Assembly: GCA_017311315.1 (NCBI GenBank)
Contig: CM029612.1
Span: forward strand, 17,863,125 to 17,927,124
Direction: 5' to 3'
From: Dendrocalamus latiflorus
Lineage: Eukaryota; Streptophyta; Magnoliopsida; Poales; Poaceae
Length of the DNA: 64,000 nucleotides
Within the stretch, counting starts at the first letter, position 1, and every line of letters starts with the position of its first letter. This document shows positions 1 through 10,800 of this stretch, in pieces. A program made the translations under genes and the position numbers. The notes beneath the pieces were generated by a model, which saw only the letters and a list, made by a program, of their open reading frames with translations, did no database searches and was not told the DNA's origin.

Positions 1-175
1 TCTCTCATACCTTTCTGAAGAGGCTTCCCCACTCCTCTCGCTCTCGAGATAAGGCAATGGGTTATGAGCACATCACATACCCATAACTCTTGTTCCCGTC
101 TAGCGCACGCATCTCTTCCTTACTTTCCTCACTATTGAAAGATCAAGCTCCGATTAAGTTGGTTAAAGGGGAGAT
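1..175 (+). mobile_element. 3' end of LTR-retroelement internal region with polypurine tract
   Basis: This is the last stretch of an LTR element whose body lies to the left of the window. It ends in a purine run (AAAGGGGAGA, about 165-174) directly before a TG...CA-bounded LTR at 176. A 29-bp segment at 136-164 is repeated with a few changes at 176-204, so the LTR boundary could also be placed at 136. No coding frame is readable in this short piece. The polypurine tract fixes the element as + strand. Confidence 0.5.
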
Positions 176-1404
176 TGAAAGATTAAGATCCAATTAAGTT
201 GGTTTTGGTGTTAATGACAAATACCATTATGAGATCTTGGTAATAATGAAAAATACTTTTATAATGTGTTGGTGATAATGACAAATGTATATATGAGACT
301 AATATGTCTATTTAAGTTTGTTTATGTTTAGTCTCATTTGGATGGAAAGGTGAAATCAAAGAGATATACATTTGAAATCACTTTTTCATATTCTAATGCA
401 TTCATTAGATCCAAAAATATAAATTGAACTCCTCGATTAGTCCAAAATAAATATGTGTATATGTCTTCTTTATATACACTTGTATGCACACATTTAAGGG
501 GAGCTCTCTCTATGTTTTGGAGTTTCATAAATATTGATCCATGCTTTTTTTAATATGCATATTTGGGATCTTTACTTTGAAATACATTCTTGAGTATATA
601 TAACTTATGTAGTTCATATATACTCATGTGCAATCGGGTTGTCATCTAACTTCTCCATTATGTGTTAATGGTTGAATGATTAATGACAACCAGATAAGTA
701 AGCTTTGATTAAAGCTTATCTTAGAGTATACAATTATTGTGTAAGGTGTATACTCGCAAATCAATTTTTATATCTCATTATTTGTTGAGATTGTTATGAA
801 TTACCAAAAAGGGAAGATTATTGAATCTAGTCCCTCCATTATGTGTTAATGGTGAAGTTTGGTAATTGATGATAATTGTTTTGTGGACTAACGGTTTCCA
901 TGAGTTGGATGAATAGGTTAGGTTCCATAAATGAGGATGACTTGAGATAACTTCGTGTGTTGAAGATAATCAAGTCAAGATCAAGAAGAAGATGGCTTCA
1001 TGTGTTGAAGGCCATCAAAGAAGAAGACGCATCATGAGTTGATGCATGAGGAGATGGTCATGTGTTGATCATCAAGTCAAGGAAGACCATCATGTGTTGA
1101 TGGAGTTAAAGTGAAGGATGCATTGTGTGTAGATGCATGACAAGACAATGACCCAGACTTGAAGTTGTGATGTGTATCATCAAGCTTCAAGAGGATGTTC
1201 AAGGCAAAGGTATGACTAGCTAGGGCTAAGGATGTATTCTTAGTCTTTTACTGGTCTTGGTGTTTGGTTAAAAGACCGGATTGCTAATATAGGTTGCCGT
1301 ACTATTAAGAGGGGTCATGTCTAGTAGTTTGAATCTCATCATGTGTTGATAGCTCAAACCTCACTTGCTCTAGCTCATGTGTTGATTCTTTGTAACATGA
1401 GACT

Positions 1405-1690
1405 ATGCATTGCAAATGTGTTTTGCAAGTGCTTGAGGTCCATGTTTCCATTCGTTGGAATATGAGGCTTGTATTTGCAAATGTGTTTTGCAAATGGTTG
1501 AAGCTCATATATGAACCTTGTGACATGAGACTTAGGTTTGCGAATGTGTTTTGCAAACATGAGAAGTCCATGTATCAATTCCTTATGTCATGATTTCAAA
1601 AGTGTGCGAATGTGTTTTGCAACTTATTGGAAATCATGTTTGAGCCTTATGTGCACGATATTGTGGTTTGCAAATGTGTTTTACAAAAAA
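1405..1690. repeat. Direct repeats of a TTTGCAAATGTGTTTTGCAA unit
   Basis: The core GCAAATGTGTTTTGCAA recurs at about 1413, 1478, 1540, 1606 and 1669. Spacing is about 62-66 bp and the flanking sequence is diverged. The core itself is a small inverted repeat (TTGCAAA / TTTGCAA). It lies within the U3 part of the LTR, upstream of its TATA box. Confidence 0.7.
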
Positions 1691-1759
1691 TCCATTAAGA
1701 TATCTGCATTTCTTAGGAAAATCGGAAGTACCGGCTCTATGTGAGCTGTACTACTGGTC

Positions 1760-2130
1760 CTGGCGGTCTGACGGCATTGTGTATGCGGTCCGGCTAGCCA
1801 AACCCGGGCCAAAAAGGCAGTCTGACCGAGGAGCGGTCAGACCGGCCTTAGGTTGGCAGTCAGACCGGCCGGCGGTTAGACCGGCTGACAGCTGGCGGTC
1901 AAATTGGCCTGTCCCAGGCGGTTAGACCGGCTGGTTGTAGGCGGTCAGACCGGTAAGGGCCTGGCGGTCAGACCGGCATGGTAAGAGCGGTCTGACCGGC
2001 CCGCGGAAGTTTCGCTCCTTCGCGCAGAATATTTTTTTTCCAGAGAGCGTCTCGGCTGATTTTCTAAGAGCGGTTTGATCGGTCCTATGTGGCGGTCTGA
2101 CCAGACCCTATGTGGGTGGTCTGACCGGTT
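1760..2130. repeat. GGTCTGACCGG dyad repeat array in LTR U3
   Basis: Well over ten copies of GGTC(T/A)GACCGG or its complement occur, spaced 20-40 bp. Each copy is nearly palindromic (CCGGTC-NGACCGG). They are confined to the part of the LTR upstream of the TATA box at 2261, which is where retroelement enhancer repeats usually lie. An enhancer role is an inference. Confidence 0.7.
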
Positions 2131-2260
2131 TTTCATCCCAACAGCTAGTTTTTGTAGTCGTTGGGAGGGCGGAAGTACCGGCCGTGTAACTGCGGTACTT
2201 CCGGCCCTCGGGCTGATTTTAGCCCTCTCTCTTTTCTAATGACTAGTTTTTGAGGGAGGT

Positions 2261-2270
2261 GTATAAATAC
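2261..2270 (+). promoter_or_regulatory. LTR TATA box
   Basis: GTATAAATAC lies about 780 bp before the LTR 3' end and just after the dyad repeat array, the expected place for the retroelement core promoter. Assignment is by motif and position only. Confidence 0.5.
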
Positions 2271-3300
2271 CTCCTCAAGAGTTGTTGGTAGAAGGTTGCT
2301 GGTGCTAGTGTTGCATTCCTTGAGCTAGAGTGTGGCTCTCCATTCAATTGTGCATGTGTTGCACTTTGTGAGAAGTGAGAGAGGTTCTAGAGTGCATGTG
2401 TTGCCTCTAGAAGAGGACTTTTGTGTCTGGATTGAGCTAGTGCATTCGTTGCACGTGGTGAGAGTCAAGTGAGGGATTTGACTTGTTACTCTTGGAGTTT
2501 GCCTACTTCTAGACGACGTGGGAGGCGTCATGCGTGGTGATCTTCTTAAAGAAGGTTATGAGAAGACCCGACGAAGTTGTGAAGGTTAAAGCTTACCTAT
2601 CTAGAGCGGGAAAGAGCTATCACTAGTGCTTTGAGGTGGAAGGCTTAATTCGTGGAGCCGGTCCGATTAGTTCGGGCTTACCTCAACGTGGACTACGGGA
2701 GACCGGCAAGTCTCCGAACACCACGGTAAAAAGTGAACGTGTCATTTGTGGTTTGCTTTCATGTGCTCTTTTTACTCTTAAGCAATTTACATTCTTAGAA
2801 TTAATTTGATTGCTTGTATATCTAGGATTGCAAACTTTGACCTAGAATAGAATTGTTGGTGCACTTAGGCGAGTTTATGTGTTATAGGCACTATTTGAGC
2901 TAAACCAACTTGAATTTAGCTTCCGCATTGTATCCTTGGTTTAAGCAAATAGAAAATGTCTTGAATTGTTAGTATTAACTTGAAGAGAATTTTTAGACCG
3001 CCTATTCACCCTCTTCTAGTCGGCCTCCTCGATCTTACAACTAATCGCGTCCTCTTTCTAAAAGCTATTTCTTTTATCTAGTACTATTTATTTTCAATAA
3101 AAAAACTATCAACTATCGCCAATATGAACAGACCCTAAGAAGAATTATGACCGGAAAGAGTAACAATACTCTTCGAACAATGGGCTTATACATAATCCTT
3201 TGTCATGTAAAAGACATCTCAATTACAATATGAATTTCCAAATTTAACTCATAATTAGAACGGTATAGAAATATAAATAAAAGTGCAATTGGAGTAGGGT

Positions 3301-3482
3301 GCCTTCTTTTCATCTTATGACTTGTCTCAAACAAATAAATAAAATGACTTATCCATCACTGTTTTAAAGTGGCTTATCGAGACGATATTTTTGAAGCGGC
3401 TTATTGACGCTTAGTTCGTTAATACAAGTGTTTATGTTAAGACCAAAAACTATAAATCGCAGCTAAAAAAATCCACCGTAGC
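3301..3482. mobile_element. MITE copy, family A (direct pair with 4391-4576)
   Basis: This copy shares an ordered set of words with 4391-4576 in the same orientation: CTTTTC, AAATAAATAAA, TGTTTTAAAGTGG or TGTTTTGAAGTGG, GCTTATCG, and a terminal ACCATAAA-type block. Ends resemble the rice motif of a TTCTTTT start and a CATAAGCC-AAAAGAA end. No coding capacity. The exact superfamily is not determined. Confidence 0.5.
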
Positions 3483-3630
3483 CACGCAATTGTAAGCCAC
3501 TCGCCTAGTTACAGGGAATAATACATGTTGAAATTGTCTCACATATTATGCGAGTTGAAATGGCTCATGGACTGTGCTCTAATTCTAATATACTAGTGCT
3601 GTATTAAGTGTAAGCCCAGTCGAGAGTAGG

Positions 3631-3866
3631 GTCTTTTCTTTTCAGCTTCTAAAAAATATCTTTCGGTTTTTTTATAGAAACTATCAAACGGAGTGTCTTT
3701 TTAAGGCGAAGTTTACAAGCTAATTGTAGTACATACTGTAGCGACTTTATTTATATTAACTAAAATCACATACGAATTTCTATTACTCCATACTTTCTCT
3801 CACGAATAACCCAAAAACCATAAACCGCAGACAAAAGCTATAAGCCGAAGCCAAAAAAATAGGTTC
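3631..3866. mobile_element. MITE copy, family B, inverted relative to 4013-4240
   Basis: Its sequence is recognisable, reverse complemented, in 4013-4240. Shared blocks include GTGTCTTTTTAAGG, AATTGTAGTACA and CTGTAGCGAC. The two copies lie about 150 bp apart as an inverted pair, so a transcript across them could fold. Non-coding. Confidence 0.6.
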
Positions 3867-4012
3867 TAGATCATGTAAATTTGGAATGTTGGGTGAAATT
3901 AAATACGCATAATTTAATTTAACATAAACTTGACCAAACACCATGTGTCATAGAAAATTGTTCAAATTCCTAACCAACAAAAGCACACGCAGAATGACAA
4001 AGCTAAGATAGC

Positions 4013-4240
4013 GGGCTTGTTCTTTTGGATTACGACTTATAGCTTTTAGACTATTTGTGACAGAGAATACAAGGTAAGAGAAACTCACATGTAGTTTTGG
4101 CCGATATAAATGAGGTCGCTACAGTGTGTACTACAATTAACTTGTAGATCTTACCTTAAAAAGACACTCAGTTTAAAAACTAGTTACTATAGAAAAATAA
4201 AAAAAAAATCTTTTACAAGCTAAAAAGAAGAGGCTCAATC
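4013..4240. mobile_element. MITE copy, family B (inverted partner of 3631-3866)
   Basis: It starts GGGCTTGTTCTTTTGG and ends CTAAAAAGAAGAGGCTC. It contains the complement of the blocks named for the copy at 3631-3866. Non-coding and without transposase. Confidence 0.6.
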
Positions 4241-4390
4241 TTTCCATAAACTACATGCTGCCTAAATAATACATGTTGCTGATGTTTACGTGCATTTATG
4301 CATTGATTAGGACACTCAAAATAGCATCGGCCCGACGGATTTGCTAATTCTTAAATACATCAATGACTTGTCAAGGGACCTGCTACAGGC

Positions 4391-4576
4391 TGAGTTCTTT
4401 TCGGTTTATAGTTTGTAGCTTTTCTTAAATAAATAAATGAAACGATTTCTTCACTGTTGTTTTGAAGTGGTTTATTAGGACAACTTTTTTGAAATAGCTT
4501 ATCGGATTTGGTTTGTTTATACAAACGCTCGTAATAGAGCAAAAAACCATAAACAATAAATGGCTACAAAAATAAC
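4391..4576. mobile_element. MITE copy, family A
   Basis: Direct-orientation partner of 3301-3482. It starts TGAGTTCTTTTCGG, much like the start of the MITE inside the copia element at 10438. No ORF of note. Confidence 0.5.
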
Positions 4577-4641
4577 CTGACGTAGGTCCATTATGCAATC
4601 GAGTGATACACCCTAACAAGCCATATTAGAATGGAATCAAT

Positions 4642-4878
4642 TGTTAGTGTTATGAAACCTAGAAGATTATGGTATAAGCAAATACTGGAATTGCCCTCAT
4701 TGGACTTAGACTATAAATATAGATGTCATTGTACTATATAAACATATCTAAATTAATAAAGACAATGTTATGGTATTCTCTCCTAATTCGTTTCTCCTGT
4801 GATTATTTATTATGATCTTGGTGATTGATTGTGTGGATTGCGCTGCCGTTCATCTATTCTATATTGATTTCATAATAT
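4642..4878 (+). repeat. Hopscotch-like copia 5' LTR
   Basis: The segment begins TGTTAGTGTTATG and ends at a TTTCATAATA / TATTATCAGCACGA junction. That junction is typical of Hopscotch-type grass copia elements, which use an internal tRNA-Met fragment as primer. A TATA-like CTATAAATATAG lies near 4710. No matching 3' LTR was found in the window, so the element is truncated. Confidence 0.5.
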
Positions 4879-5940
4879 ATTATCAGCACGAATCGCTCTA
4901 CGAGGTGTGCGGTATGCAAATCATGAACCAATCTATTGTGCATGATGTTCTTATTTCAATCTAGATTGATTCTTTATTCTCTAGCAATGCCATGATTACA
5001 TCAATCTTGTGTTAATTGCTCCTAGCAGGAGATTGATCTGCAATTTGTGTTTTACATCTAGAATCTAGTAAATTGTTCATCTAGTTTCTAGATCAGTTTT
5101 GCTAGATGGATTAGAAATCATAATCTCATATAAATTTGGCTTTGTAATCATGACAAGTCCCTCAACAAGCGATTCAAACACCATCCTCAAATCTGAACTC
5201 CTGAATGAGTTTCAGTGGGCGCACGTTCTTGTCATGGACTGAGCAAATTGCATCTAGCTGCCAGAGAAGGTTCCTGAGGATCAAGGCAGACCCAACGAGG
5301 GGGTAGTCGGCGATGTCCACGGCTGACCATCACCGCAAGATCATCTCGCAACCTTGCTCCTATCAGTCCGAGGAGTTGACGTGCTAGCCGAGGTTGGCCT
5401 TCCCAATGTATGTGCTGTCATGGTGCCAGGCATACCTGAAGCTCAAGTGCATCAGCAAGTGGGTCGTGGAGCTGGTGTAAGTGTAGGACGGCTGGTGTAA
5501 GTACCTTACGGCCATCGCTCACATACTGGCCAACATGTACAGAGAGCTCGGTGTCAAGGAAGGGCGGCAGCGGCTGCAGCTGGAGGAGGAGGCGTTCCTA
5601 GGGTGTTGGGTGTTCATGATGAGGCAGTCGCTGCGTGGCTCCCGATCATGTGTAGAAGTGCTGCCAGCAGCTTTTCGATGTGCAAGACGGTTGATGCAAG
5701 TGCCCGGTAGGAATCGCCCACACACTGGCCAGCATGTACATAGAGTTCGGTGTCAAAGAAGGGTAGCAACAACAGCTGGAGGAGGAGACGTTCATGGGGT
5801 GTCGGGTGTTCATGTGAGGTAAGTTGCTGCGGCTCCCAATTGTGTGCATGTAGGAGGTCCAATTGTGTGCATGTAGGAGGTGTCGTACTCAGGGTCGATG
5901 TGCCTATGGGTGAATGGCAGCCAAGGCAGATGAAGAACTA
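4879..5940 (+). pseudogene. Decayed internal region after the Hopscotch-like LTR
   Basis: An AT-rich leader is followed by a possible gag start at about 5150 (ATGACAAGTCCCTCAACAAG). The frame is soon lost to stops. The GC-rich part from 5200 does not match a family I recognise. It contains a 199-bp imperfect tandem duplication (5501-5650 and 5700-5850, each carrying an ACTGGCCAxCATGTACA block) and a perfect 23-bp tandem duplication at 5836-5881. It is probably a truncated retroelement, and the GC-rich part could be captured host sequence. Confidence 0.35.
5836..5881. repeat. Perfect 23-bp tandem duplication
   Basis: The unit CCAATTGTGTGCATGTAGGAGGT (23 bp, positions 5836-5858) is repeated without change at 5859-5881. 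This is read directly from the sequence. Confidence 0.9.
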
Positions 5941-6249
5941 GGCCGTCGACGACGGTGACATATATAATAATAAGTGTCGCATTTTAGTAACTCTACGTAT
6001 GATAAACTAGTGAATAAGTTTCATTAGTTGCTCTGAATTTTGATGCTGACCCACCGCTGCTTCCAGATGCAATCCCGATGTGACCACACAACAGTCTGCT
6101 GCTGCCTTTCAGACTCTGACAGCGAAGCGAAGCATTCATGTGTGCGGGTGCGGCAGCCAAAGCAGCCGCTGCGGCGCATTTCAAAAGATTTTAAAAAACC
6201 GCAGCTAAAACTAAAAAATTGCACCGGTAGAAGCCAAACCAAATCTTTG

Positions 6250-6729
6250 TTTTTTATGTATATTTCGCTTCCCCCCTCACTTTCCACCAAAAAAACACTC
6301 GCCCTCCCAACTCCACCTGCTGCCTCCTTCGCTTCGTCTCCACTTCACCAAACCCTCGGGTCGGGGAGAGCGGAGCAGGAGGTGGCGAGCGCAAGCAATG
6401 GCCAATGAGTGGCGGTAGCCTCGCCTTTTCTCCCCCCGCTTTTGCCCTCTAGCTAGTAGTGCCCCGGGTTGGTTGCAGTGGGTGGGAGGGGTATTCGTGC
6501 GCGCGTCGTCGCTTCTCGGGCACGCCTCCCTCGCCCGGATCTGGGCCGCAGTCGCGAGATCCTGAGCTTAGATTCGCGAGCTCCCTCGCTCCGGTACGGC
6601 GTTTGGTTGGAGATTTTTTTTTGGGGTCGGTTGATGATGCTTGTTGTTGGGTAGTGCTGCTTTATGCTGCGCTGCGCGCATTCGTGCTTAACTGGTTTGG
6701 TTGGTGGAATGACGGCTCAGGTGGCGGCG
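6250..6729 (+). promoter_or_regulatory. SPK1 promoter/5' UTR region with a probable leader intron
   Basis: The pyrimidine-rich, CpG-rich stretch from about 6250 looks like a grass 5' UTR. A donor-like CCG|GTACGG at about 6594 and an acceptor-like CTCAG|G at 6720 suggest a leader intron ending just before the ATG at 6730. An in-frame ATG at 6664 would add 22 residues lacking resemblance to the family N-terminus. It would be removed if the leader intron is real. Neither the transcription start nor the leader intron can be proved from sequence. Confidence 0.5.
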
Positions 6730-7892
6730 ATGGATCCCGCGGCGGCGGCGGCGGGGGAAGGGCAGCGGTTCAAGCGGATTCCGCGGCAGTCGTGTGCGGG
6801 GAACCTGGAGATGGATCCACTGGTACGTATCACTCGATACTCGTGCTTGTGGCCGTGATTGTTGATTTGGTTGTGCGAATGCGGCTGTGGTGTTTATGGA
6901 GCTTTTAGGAGTGGTAGTGCAGACAATGTGGTGAATGGGAAGCCCGAGATGTTTGAAATGCAGTAAAAGTGATGCTCGAGATCTCAGTGTCTTGGCGTGC
7001 GTCCATTGCTTAGGGTTTTGGACTTTCTTAATGCGCTCATGCTTCGGTGAGAGCTGAGGAGTGTAAACTGATGTTGGTGGTATCTAGTGGTGAAATGCTG
7101 CTATCTATATGCTGTTGAGGTGAAACCTGCATTGTCGGATGCAGTTGTATAATGTCCTTATCGCTAGGATGCTTGTGTATAGGTTTTCTGTGTTCAACAA
7201 ATAGCAGCTTTTTATGCGTGTTCTTACAAATGCTATATTGGTTTTGGATTTGCCGCTATTTGGGCAATGGATTTATTGAATTGCTCATTGTATTAATATA
7301 GACCATTAAGAATGAAACTAGACTACTATGGTCTATGGCTAAATATGTTCCATCTTTGTCATGTGTATGACACTCCATGGTAGAATTATTCCCTGCGTAT
7401 TAGTGTCGCACATCCTTAGTTGCTAATAATTCGTTTTGCTCCTTTTGATTACAATCACCAAAAATACAGTTTAGGGCTGCATGATTTTAGGAGTTAAGAA
7501 AAGAGCTAAGTGCCTTTTTTTGGTTTTCAGCTTAATGAAAATTTAGATCAGTGGCCACATCTAAACGAGCTGGTACAGTGCTATAAGGCTGATTTTGTGA
7601 AAGATGACTGCAAATATGGACGATATGAGAGTGTTGCACCACCATCCTTTCAAAATCAAATTTTTGAGGGACCTGACACCGACGTAGAAACAGGTAATCC
7701 ACCATCCTTGTGGCTGAATTAGTTGCACATACATTTGTTTACAAAATAATTTTATGTTCTTGTTTTGTCATAGAGTTGCAGCTTTGCAACGCTAGGCATT
7801 CCAAGCCGGAGGAAACTGCTGAAGATGATATGCCAAGCACCTCAGGGAGGCAAATATATGAAACTGAACCATCTGCTTCATATTCAAAAAAC
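6730..7892 (+). other. SPK1: SPK1 exons 1-3 (residues 1-125)
   Basis: Coding exons are 6730-6822, 7531-7693 and 7774-7892. Exon 1 starts at ATGGATCCCGCG and reads MDPAAAAAGEGQRFKRIPRQ. Exon 2 carries the conserved QWPHLNELVQCY and FQNQIFEGPDTD blocks. Phases at the exon ends are 0, 1 and 0. Intron 3, which follows, holds the copia element at 8260-13436. Confidence 0.9.
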
Positions 7893-10800
7893 GTAAGTGC
7901 ATGCTCACTAGATTTCTATTTTAGGTGGATGTTTATCATGTGCTTTGCCTGCTTACTGTGCAACGTGCACCTTTAGTGGCATACGACTCGCTAAGCTATC
8001 TCCTCTGCAATTAATCCTGAATGCCTACACAGGAGGGTCCTCATATTGGATAAAAAACTATTTCATGCTTAATTCTTTGTGCAGTTTATTCATCTGCTGG
8101 CCCTTTGTTTCATCTACTATTGTTTGAACTTTTTGTTCATTTGATTCACTTGTCTGAATCCTTTTATGTGTTCAATCAACTAGTACTTTTCCAGTGTTTT
8201 ATGATTTATTACTTCCTGTGTAACAAAGTTATATTGCATACAATATTATTGGTGGCATGTGTTAAGGATAGGATAGGATAGATTTATTTATTTGTTTCCT
8301 TATATGCCTTGGTTTTCTTATTTATGTACGGCATATTTCTTTGTATATCCTCTTGTATTCCCTACATATATTGCCCTTTAGGCCTCATAAATATACACAT
8401 AATATTTATAACATGGTATCAGAGCTAGGGCTCAAACCTTGCTTCTTCCATTGCAATCGACGTTGCCCAGGCCACCGTTGTCTTCGTCGCTCTTGACGTC
8501 GCCCGCCATCTTGACTGATGGCCATCGCTCGTGTTCCACTACCATCGACGTTGCCTAGGCTGCCGTTGCCGCCCAGGCTCCTGTTGTCTTTGTTGCACCT
8601 GACATCGCCTGCCGTCTTGACCGCCAGTCGTCGCTCCTGACGTAGTCTGCTGTCTTGACCGCCGGCCGTTGCTCGTTGTTGCCACCACTGTTGGCCGCCG
8701 CTCCGTCGATCGCCGCTCTGCCGGTGACCACCTAGTGCCCGTCTCTCGGCTATCGACGCCCTGCTGAGCCGCCGGCGCTCGGCTGCTATCTGTGCCAGAG
8801 TTGCCTTTGCCGTCGATGAGCCGGCCCTCTGCCTCGGACTCCGCATTTGTTGGAGCCACCGCCATCTGCACTCTTTGGCCGCCACCATCTGCGCCCTTTG
8901 AACCGATTAGATCTGATCGGTTTTAGTAGGTAAAGAAAAGAAAAAAGAAAAACAAGGAAAAAAAAGAAAAAATGTTGAAAAAAGAGGCTGTTGCTGTTAA
9001 CGCTGCTGATGAGGCTTTTCAATATGCCATCGATGTTTTCGAGCGCTGGTATGCTGATAAGGCCCGTGTTCGCGCCATCCTAGTGGCCAACGTCGACGAC
9101 TCCATCCAGCCAGACATTGTTGGTCTGAGGTCTACTCGACAGATCTGGGAGTACTTGCGTGAGCGATACCAGAAGAGCAGTGATGCTCAGTTCTTTTCGC
9201 TTCAACATGAGTTAGAGATGCTTCGCCAAGGAGACTCTTCCGTCGACGACTTCTTCTGAGCCTTGGCCAGCCTCTTGTGCCAGTTGGATGAGCTAGCCTC
9301 TCCACTTTTGTCAGGAATGTCATAAAGTGCAGAAGGCGGATCATGATCGCCTTCGCCTTTATGATTTTGTCTATCGTCTTCGTCCAGTGTTTGAGCCTGT
9401 CAAGGCTCAACTGCTGAGCCGCTCGCCGTGACCGACCATCACCGAGACTCTTTCGACGCTTTGGGCTGAGGAGCTTTGCCTCGGGTTAGCAGCATAATCC
9501 GTTCCGACTGTGCTTGCTGCTCCTTCGACTACACCGATGTTTTCTACTATAACTACAGTCCTTCCCCAGGTGCCTGTTTTCGCTCCTGTTTTCGCATCAA
9601 CTAGAGTTTAGTGCAACTACTGCAAGAACTTCGGGCACGATTGCTAGGGTTGTGCGGTGCGAGAAAAGTGGAACAAGGTGCGTGGGGTGGACGATTCAGG
9701 GGGCAGGGAGGCCCTTCCTTCACAGGAGGACAGACCAGCTCGTCAGGTTCTCAGCGAGGTGATTTTGTTCAGTAGCTCTGCCAGGTTCTACTTCAGCTCT
9801 CTCACAGCTCAGCAGGTTCTGCCAGTCTAGCTCGAACGTCTCCTCTAGGTACCTCTTGGGTTCTAGATTCTGGCGGCTCTTTCCACGACACCAGACTCCA
9901 CATCTCTCATTTTAGTAGGACCTCCTGCTTTTCCTATCTTTGTTCAGACAGCTGATGGTACTCCCTTGTCTATCAGCTGTCAAGGCATTTGTTTGTTCAC
10001 CAATTTTTCTGTTCCAGCTGTTTCCCATGTTCTTCAGCTAACCATGCAGTTTCTTTTGGTGAGACAGCTCACTGATTTCGGATGTAGGGTTGGTTTTGAC
10101 TCACACTTGTTTCGTCTAGGATCGACAGACAGGGATGGTACTTGGGATTGTTCGGCGCCGTAGAGATCGTTAGGGTCTCTACATTCTTGACCGCCTTCAC
10201 CGTCTGTCCACTTTTGTTGCTCCTACCACGTCCACATCCACCGTCACTGCTGCCACCAGCTCTGGAGCTTTTGCGTAGTGGTATCATTGTTTAGGTCACC
10301 TGTGTGGGTCCCGTCATTCTTTATTAGTTCGTCTGGGTGTTCTTGGATATGTTACTGTTGACACGTCCATGTTTTGTCAGGGTTGTAAGCTGGGCGAGCA
10401 GTTGCAACTTCCTTATCATTCTAGTGAGTCATTGGCTGAGTTCTTTTCGACTTTTAGGTGGCTTATGCTTGTACTGTCTATAATAACTATCTTTTAAACT
10501 GTGTGGTTTGTAAAGTGGGGTCAACAGGAAAATTGTAGTAAAAAGTGTACCGAGTTTAGTTGTATCGACCAAAATCACATGCAATTATTTTCCTGTGCAT
10601 ACTACCTTTCGCGAATAGCTAGAATTCTAATATTTAAGCCATAAGCCATCAACTCAAAAGAACCCACCCATTATCTTCTTGGCATTTTGATTTAGTTCAT
10701 TCAGATGTATGGGGACCTATGCATATTATCTCCAAAGGCGGGTATAAATTCTATGTAATTTTTATTGATGATTATTCCCGTTTTACTTGTTTTTTTCCAT

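Larger units (their letters stand above)
176..3039 (+). repeat. Long (about 2.86 kb) 3' LTR with internal tandem repeats
   Basis: The segment begins TGAAAGATTAAG after a polypurine tract and ends GATCTTACA, the usual end of a grass LTR. No primer-binding site follows at 3040, so this is the 3' LTR and not the 5' one. Inside it are three tiers of repeats: CATGTGTTGATG-type units (about 960-1200), TTTGCAAATGTGTTTTGCAA-type units (about 1405-1690), and a dyad GCGGTCTGACCGG unit (about 1760-2130). A TATA box lies at 2261. The family name is not known to me. No protein is encoded, and the short ORFs here follow the repeats. Confidence 0.6.

Noticed and set aside
6040..6908. ORFs of 122 and 149 codons overlapping the SPK1 leader
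   Set aside because: They are in other frames from the conserved SPK1 start and have no family support. They lie in UTR-like, CpG-rich DNA.
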